A stretch of 64,000 nucleotides of DNA from Irineochytrium annulatum. Taxonomy: Eukaryota; Chytridiomycota; Chytridiomycetes; Chytridiales; Chytridiaceae. The stretch is from the NCBI GenBank assembly GCA_027600665.1, contig JADGJL010000006.1:1-64000 (forward strand), given 5' to 3'. This document shows positions 63,847 through 64,000 of the stretch, in pieces. Position numbers and translations under genes: made by a program. The first letter of the stretch is position 1. Each line of letters begins with the position of its first letter. The notes beneath the pieces were generated by a model, which saw only the letters and a list, made by a program, of their open reading frames with translations, did not search any database and was not told the DNA's origin.

Positions 63847-64000
63847 ATGAAGAAGGGGTTACGGAGAGGGTTAAAGGTGCTGGGAGGCATGATGCTTGCC
63901 ACAGGACTTATACTGCTGGCAGGTACAGCGTATGAAGCGTATCAATCCACGCAGGATATGAAGTCTTATCCCCCGCCAGGCAAGTATTATGAAGTGAGTG
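63847..64000 (+). CDS. Probable alpha/beta hydrolase, N-terminal fragment
   Basis: The gene runs off the window after about 51 codons. It begins with a basic patch and a membrane segment (GGMMLATGLILLAGTAYEAY), then SYPPPGKYYEVS, a pattern typical of alpha/beta hydrolases of this group before their catalytic domain. No catalytic residue is in view. TAGAGAAG precedes the ATG. Confidence 0.5.
   Translation, partial: MKKGLRRGLKVLGGMMLATGLILLAGTAYEAYQSTQDMKSYPPPGKYYEVS

Overview
The window looks like chromosomal DNA of a Paenibacillus-type Firmicute. Shine-Dalgarno sites are strong, GTG and TTG starts are common, and the gene content fits: extracellular GH30, GH35 and GH43 enzymes, an SLH-domain surface protein, a DUF4179 anti-sigma factor with its ECF sigma factor, a PucR regulator and Bacillus-like cre sites. 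No rRNA, tRNA, insertion sequence or CRISPR array was seen. The taxonomic call is inference from gene content and style; no search was run.

Left part (1-15.5 kb): an AT-rich accessory region. A collinear nine-gene operon (1231-9021) encodes a three-part ABC exporter, then a nucleotidyltransferase-like protein, a CYTH/triphosphate-tunnel protein, a P-loop kinase, a methyltransferase, a cupin-like protein and a PurO-like (IMP cyclohydrolase) protein. It reads as an undescribed small-molecule biosynthesis and export cluster, perhaps nucleotide-derived. It lies between two direct copies of an amidohydrolase locus. The left copy has lost its N-terminus and is fused to a tetR leader. The right copy is complete and is followed by a frameshifted DUF554 gene. 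Beyond the tetR gene lie possibly decayed membrane ORFs, then a stand-alone reverse transcriptase with its own promoter and a leader of about 320 nt rich in hairpins. The RT unit resembles a defence-type RT/ncRNA system.

Middle part (15.5-47 kb): mostly housekeeping and accessory transport and stress genes. These are a ROK regulator with an MFS transporter; DedA; a MazEF-type toxin-antitoxin module set inside a roughly 1-kb duplication of the 5' end of a GNAT-fusion gene; an amidohydrolase; an iron alcohol dehydrogenase; a chemoreceptor; a nitrogen-scavenging set (RidA, amidase, small subunit, SsuABC-like transporter, PucR); small secreted proteins; an Xre/membrane pair with a three-repeat operator; a rifampin ADP-ribosyltransferase; an ECF sigma/anti-sigma pair; a Nudix hydrolase; and an FN3-SLH surface protein.

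Right part (47-61 kb): a LacI-controlled glycan utilisation locus. It holds a sugar ABC transporter, two GH30 enzymes, a GH35 beta-galactosidase and a GH43-AbfB protein with a frameshift. Together these suggest use of arabinogalactan-type side chains. A perfect 28-bp palindrome and a near-consensus cre site that overlaps the -35 box suggest control by both LacI and CcpA. The end of the window carries an FAD amine oxidase with a start-codon problem, a GNAT enzyme, ExoA and the beginning of a probable alpha/beta hydrolase. A MITE-like intergenic repeat (about 145-230 bp, inverted ends, conserved internal blocks) recurs at four or five places.
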